Virus record (IMG/VR): IMGVR_UViG_3300027909_000045
Span: 1-37,079 of that record
DNA length: 37,079 nucleotides
Reading direction: 5' to 3' (one strand)
Source: a virus
The notes under the pieces: model-generated
The model's database searches: none
The model's input: the letters and a program-made list of their open reading frames with translations, nothing else
What the model was told of the DNA's origin: nothing
Position numbers and translations under genes: made by a program
In this document: positions 36,623 through 37,079 of the stretch, in pieces
Numbering within the stretch: position 1 is the first letter of the stretch
Layout of the letters: the number at the start of each line of letters is the position of its first letter

Positions 36623-37079
36623 CGGATCATCGCGTTGAAGGTCACCTCATCGACGGCCGTGTTCCCCGTCCCGCCGATGGCGGTGTGGATACCGACGCCG
36701 ATGCCGACCGAGAAGTCGATGCCGTCCGCTGGGAGCGGAGGACAGATGCCCGCGCCCGAGGCGTTGCCGGGGATCAACCACGGCGCCCCGTACACGGTGT
36801 CCGTGCCAGGCACAGGTGGGTTGTTCGTGTTGTTGTAGAACGTCACCCACCGGGGCGAGGCGTTCGTGTTGACGACGCAGAAGCCGTACAGGGTGCCCGG
36901 GCTCGCCTTGAGCCGGTTCCCGTTCGTGGAGGCCGCTGAGCGGAAGCCGACCAGCGATGTGCCGTTCTCGTACACCGTGATGAACGGGCGGGTCGTGGTG
37001 GCGCGCAGGGTCCCGTTCGCCGTGCCCGAGGTGAACAGGGACACGCAGACGCGGGCGTGAGTCGCGGAGCCGAACCAAC
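36619..37079 (-). CDS. Virion-like beta-rich protein (5' end outside window)
   Basis: The frame is open to the right edge (WFGSATHARVCVSLFTSGTA before the GTG at 37044), so the N-terminus is missing. The visible 153 residues are beta-rich with FITVYENGTSLVGFR, RWVTFYNNTNNPPVPGTDTV and IPADGIDFSVG-like turns (here LPADGIDFSVG), as in small phage capsid-decorating or tail-tip proteins. It also holds several cysteines. Coupled to the beta-helix gene. Confidence 0.55.
   Translation of the reverse strand, partial: WFGSATHARVCVSLFTSGTANGTLRATTTRPFITVYENGTSLVGFRSAASTNGNRLKASPGTLYGFCVVNTNASPRWVTFYNNTNNPPVPGTDTVYGAPWLIPGNASGAGICPPLPADGIDFSVGIGVGIHTAIGGTGNTAVDEVTFNAMIR

Noticed and set aside
1-37079. 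CRISPR array, tRNA genes, insertion sequences or attachment sites
   Set aside because: No regularly spaced direct repeats, no cloverleaf-like gene, no transposase or integrase and no paired terminal repeats were seen by reading. A covariance search for RNAs was not possible here.

Overview
The window looks like most of a tailed-phage (podovirus-like) genome, or a prophage, from a high-GC bacterium. The evidence is a large terminase, a podovirus-type portal, a scaffold candidate, an N4-gp56-family major capsid protein, several Ala/Gly-rich candidate ejection proteins and a family A DNA polymerase, with no ribosomal, tRNA or housekeeping genes. Both ends are cut: an HTH regulator runs off the left edge and a virion-type gene runs off the right edge. 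Coding density is extreme. Starts and stops overlap as ATGA, GTGA, TGATG or TAATG almost everywhere, so translational coupling is likely. GGAGG-type ribosome binding sites are common. I could not assign the host beyond high GC.

Layout. (1) 1-471: a leftward Cro/repressor-like gene and a 123-bp divergent control region with three inverted repeats. (2) 472-2940: a rightward string of small genes, namely a MerR/Xis-type HTH protein, a compact ECF-sigma-like protein, several Cys-rich zinc-ribbon miniproteins and small membrane proteins. (3) 2852-3816: a leftward island with a RepA/AAA_25-like ATPase and a small RHH-like protein, followed by a hairpin-rich divergent gap. (4) 3983-14091: the rightward replication, recombination and nucleotide module. 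It holds a dATP/dGTP-diphosphohydrolase-like protein, a Cas4-like PD-(D/E)XK nuclease, a RecA/Sak4-like P-loop protein, an SSB-like candidate, an HJR-like nuclease, a UDG-like domain fused to a 3'-5' exonuclease with the polymerase domain as a separate ORF, a nucleoside deoxyribosyltransferase, a muralytic enzyme with small membrane neighbours, a second DnaQ/YprB-like exonuclease and a DHH phosphoesterase. (5) 14163-37079: a long leftward late block, converging on the early block near 14.1 kb. Read in its own direction it runs from virion-like and secreted Cys-rich beta-rich proteins through terminase, portal, scaffold and capsid, two paralogous GNAT-like proteins, internal virion candidates, a holin-like protein, tail genes, a 2OG-Fe(II) oxygenase and a ferritin-like protein, to a connector-like protein.

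How it may work together. The left switch region probably decides early expression. A 19-nt element in that region recurs with two differences inside the spacer of a candidate promoter for the scaffold/capsid genes, suggesting one regulator touches both ends of the programme. The capsid gene has a 231-nt leader with four successive hairpins and no clear ribosome binding site. The most unusual points are the split UDG/exo-polymerase, a Trp in the P-loop of the Sak4-like protein, the repeated use of tiny zinc ribbons, two open frames over 4429-4690, and two late genes with signal peptides and many cysteines.
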